DNA from: Gemmatimonadota bacterium
GTDB lineage: Bacteria > Latescibacterota > UBA2968 > UBA8231
Direction: 5' to 3'
Assembly: GCA_018660835.1 (NCBI GenBank)
Contig: JABJJN010000074.1
Coordinates: forward strand, 248,001 to 312,000
Length of the DNA stretch: 64,000 nucleotides
The notes under the pieces are model-generated. The model had not been told where the DNA came from. It saw only the letters and a program-made list of their open reading frames with translations, and searched no databases. Position numbers and translations under genes: made by a program. Positions 62,268 through 64,000 of the stretch are shown here, piece after piece; within the stretch, counting starts at the first letter, position 1; each line of letters starts with the position of its first letter.

Positions 62268-64000
62268 ATGATTCGACACTTCAGACTCGACCGATTCAGG
62301 ACCATCATACGGTGGGGTCTGTCCCTGTTCGTCCTCTGTGCTGCGGCTGCCCACGGCCGTTCGGAACATCCACTTGAGGACCCCTGGCGGTGGAGCCATT
62401 TCACTGTCGATGACGGACTTCCAGCCCCTTCGGGCCTCAGGATCATGGAATCCCGCAGTGGTGTCCTGTGGGTGTCCACGGCCAACGGCCTCGCCTGGTT
62501 TGACGGTTTCCAATGGCAATCGGTCGCGGACGCACCGGGTGCACCACCCGCTCAGTTCCCTGGCGCCATCAACACCTTACCTGACGGCAAGGTGTCTGTG
62601 CGCATAGGCGGGGTCGTGTATGTCGGTGATCAAAGGGGATTCGAGCAGATTTCGCTGCCTGGAGAGACGATCGATTTCGCCGTTCCCACGACCGATGGTG
62701 AGTTCATTCTCCTAACCCGGGAGTCGACGCTCTACCAGTGGCGTGAAAATAAGGCGATCCCTATGAGTCCTCCTGACGGAGTCGATGAATCTGACGTCCG
62801 GTTCGTTCAAGCTTCGGACGATGGCTCTGTTTGGCTTGGAGCACCACCATCGCTCTACCTGCTGGAGGGTGATCGGTGGATTCTGGAACAGCAGGGCATG
62901 GAGCTGTCTCTGCCCATCATTGCCGAGGATGGTCGTCGATTCGCCTCGGCGTCCATTCCTTTCGAGGACCGGGGTCTATGGTCCTGGAACAAGGGTGAAC
63001 AAGCACAACGGGTTCCTGCAGGACAGGTAAACATCATCCGCGACATTGCCGCCGGGCCGGGCAATCAGGTGGTCGTCATTTATCAAGACGGCTCGGCCCT
63101 GGTCCGCGATGGCGCTGGTTGGTTGACCCTCGAACCCGATGAATTACATGGTGCCCTCGACGTGTCCTATGCAACCAATGGTGACCTGCTCGTAGCCAGA
63201 GGCGACGGTGTCGGAATCTACCGATCCATCGTCGTACCGTGGAAGCATTTGTTCACTGAGGACGGAGGGCCTCGAAATCGCATCAATGAGATCCTCATTG
63301 CCAGCAATGGTACCATATGGTCGGGAACCGATGGCGGCGTCGAGGCACGACGCGCGGATGGCAGGGTCGAGTTTTTTGATCGGGTTGGAGACCAGGATCT
63401 GCGCATCATCACCGGGCTTGGTGAAGACGACGAAGGGGGCATCTGGGCGTCCAGCGGGGCATCGTGGGACGGCGCCTTCCGCTACTTTGGCGGCCAATGG
63501 CGCTTCGTAGGTAGGGAAGATGGTCTGCGTAGCAGCAAGATCCATCGAATTGAGTCGGACAGTGCAGGTCGATTGTGGTTTCTTGGCCTTCAGGGAGAGG
63601 GGGCAATGCGCCTGCAGCAAGCGGCCGTTGTCAGCCTCAAAGCGGGCGTGTTCACCGACCACCAGATCCCATCGCCCTTCGGCGCAGCGAGGATCTACGA
63701 CGTCGATGAGTCCGTCGATGGTGGTTATTGGTTCTGTGGCGTACGAGGTATCGGTCATGTAAGCAGTGAGGGAGTATTGAGTCTTTGGTCAGACGCGGAT
63801 GGTATTAAGGGCTCCAAGGTCTTCAGCATCGCCGCCGATGCGAAGGGCCGAGTCTATTTTGCCGATCAGCGCTCTGGCCTCGGCATTCTAGAGAACGGGG
63901 AGGTGACGTATTTCGACAGTCGTGATGGATTGATCCACGACACAGTACAGGACATTGAAATCGACGAGGACGGAACGGTATGGCTTTCAACCCGCGGCGG
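62268..64000 (+). CDS. Propeller-type sensor protein, partial (runs off right edge)
   Basis: An open frame of 577 codons from ATG 62268 reaches the window end without a stop. It has a basic start and a hydrophobic segment (WGLSLFVLCAAAAHG), then FTVDDGLP and repeats of the two-component-regulator propeller kind (ASDDGSVWLGAPP, IASNGTIWSGTDGGV, EIDEDGTVWLSTRGG). It is the same architectural class as the sensor at 2538 but has no CBM9-like domain. The kinase or output part, if present, lies beyond the edge. The short hairpin GCCCC/GGGGC at 62204-62219 is in its leader. Confidence 0.8.
   Translation, partial: MIRHFRLDRFRTIIRWGLSLFVLCAAAAHGRSEHPLEDPWRWSHFTVDDGLPAPSGLRIMESRSGVLWVSTANGLAWFDGFQWQSVADAPGAPPAQFPGAINTLPDGKVSVRIGGVVYVGDQRGFEQISLPGETIDFAVPTTDGEFILLTRESTLYQWRENKAIPMSPPDGVDESDVRFVQASDDGSVWLGAPPSLYLLEGDRWILEQQGMELSLPIIAEDGRRFASASIPFEDRGLWSWNKGEQAQRVPAGQVNIIRDIAAGPGNQVVVIYQDGSALVRDGAGWLTLEPDELHGALDVSYATNGDLLVARGDGVGIYRSIVVPWKHLFTEDGGPRNRINEILIASNGTIWSGTDGGVEARRADGRVEFFDRVGDQDLRIITGLGEDDEGGIWASSGASWDGAFRYFGGQWRFVGREDGLRSSKIHRIESDSAGRLWFLGLQGEGAMRLQQAAVVSLKAGVFTDHQIPSPFGAARIYDVDESVDGGYWFCGVRGIGHVSSEGVLSLWSDADGIKGSKVFSIAADAKGRVYFADQRSGLGILENGEVTYFDSRDGLIHDTVQDIEIDEDGTVWLSTRG

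Overview
The window is one continuous stretch of bacterial chromosome, GC-rich by eye, with short intergenic gaps and many start/stop overlaps (ATGA, GTGA, TTGA). I see no rRNA, tRNA, insertion sequence, prophage or CRISPR array. A secreted M6-type protease ends in a FlgD-like domain with the NYPNPFNP signature seen in T9SS-like cargo. There is a Gld-like ABC operon, large propeller-type sensor proteins, and many sulfatase, enolase-superfamily and Gfo/Idh/MocA genes. Together these suggest an environmental member of the FCB-related phyla (Latescibacterota-like). This is an inference from gene content; there is no phylogenetic marker search behind it.

Layout. 1-7.0 kb: 5' end of a leftward gene at the edge, then the M6 protease and a 1474-residue sensor histidine kinase with a CBM9-like and propeller ectodomain. 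7.0-14.3 kb: a leftward cluster (amidohydrolase, DUF1439-like lipoprotein, DAHP synthase, MFS transporter, SelA-like PLP enzyme), divergent from a rightward pair of dehydrogenases (malate/lactate-type and SerA-type). This looks like small-molecule catabolism with an embedded aromatic-biosynthesis gene. 14.3-19.3 kb: leftward overlapping operon Nudix > sulfatase > TPR membrane protein > GNAT. 19.5-25.2 kb: a free-standing 66-residue protein with its own terminator, a histidine phosphatase divergent from an unusual radical SAM protein, a two-domain alpha/beta hydrolase, and a nucleotidyltransferase > MetE-like pair. 25.5-31.4 kb: rightward MFS > enolase-superfamily enzyme > Gfo/Idh/MocA > rhomboid > Nudix, convergent with a carboxymuconolactone decarboxylase-Rieske fusion.

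31.4-39.7 kb: six genes joined by overlaps. They are a PF09818-type ABC-class ATPase, a GldA-like ATPase, a GldF-like permease, a 1041-residue protein carrying two GldG-like modules, a DUF4340-like protein and an amidohydrolase. This is the most unusual block. 39.7-46.4 kb: a TetR-led, fully overlapping tripartite RND efflux operon. 46.5-53.8 kb: a sugar-acid dehydratase and the gltBD glutamate synthase operon, with a good promoter, a long structured leader and a terminator, divergent from an Lrp/AsnC-like regulator.

54.8-57.7 kb: a secretin with a large C-terminal extension coupled to a small lipoprotein, with no other secretion genes visible. 57.7-60.9 kb: hpf > pntAA > pntAB > pntB, combining ribosome hibernation with the proton-translocating transhydrogenase. 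61.1-64.0 kb: an aldo/keto reductase divergent from a second propeller-type sensor that runs off the right edge.
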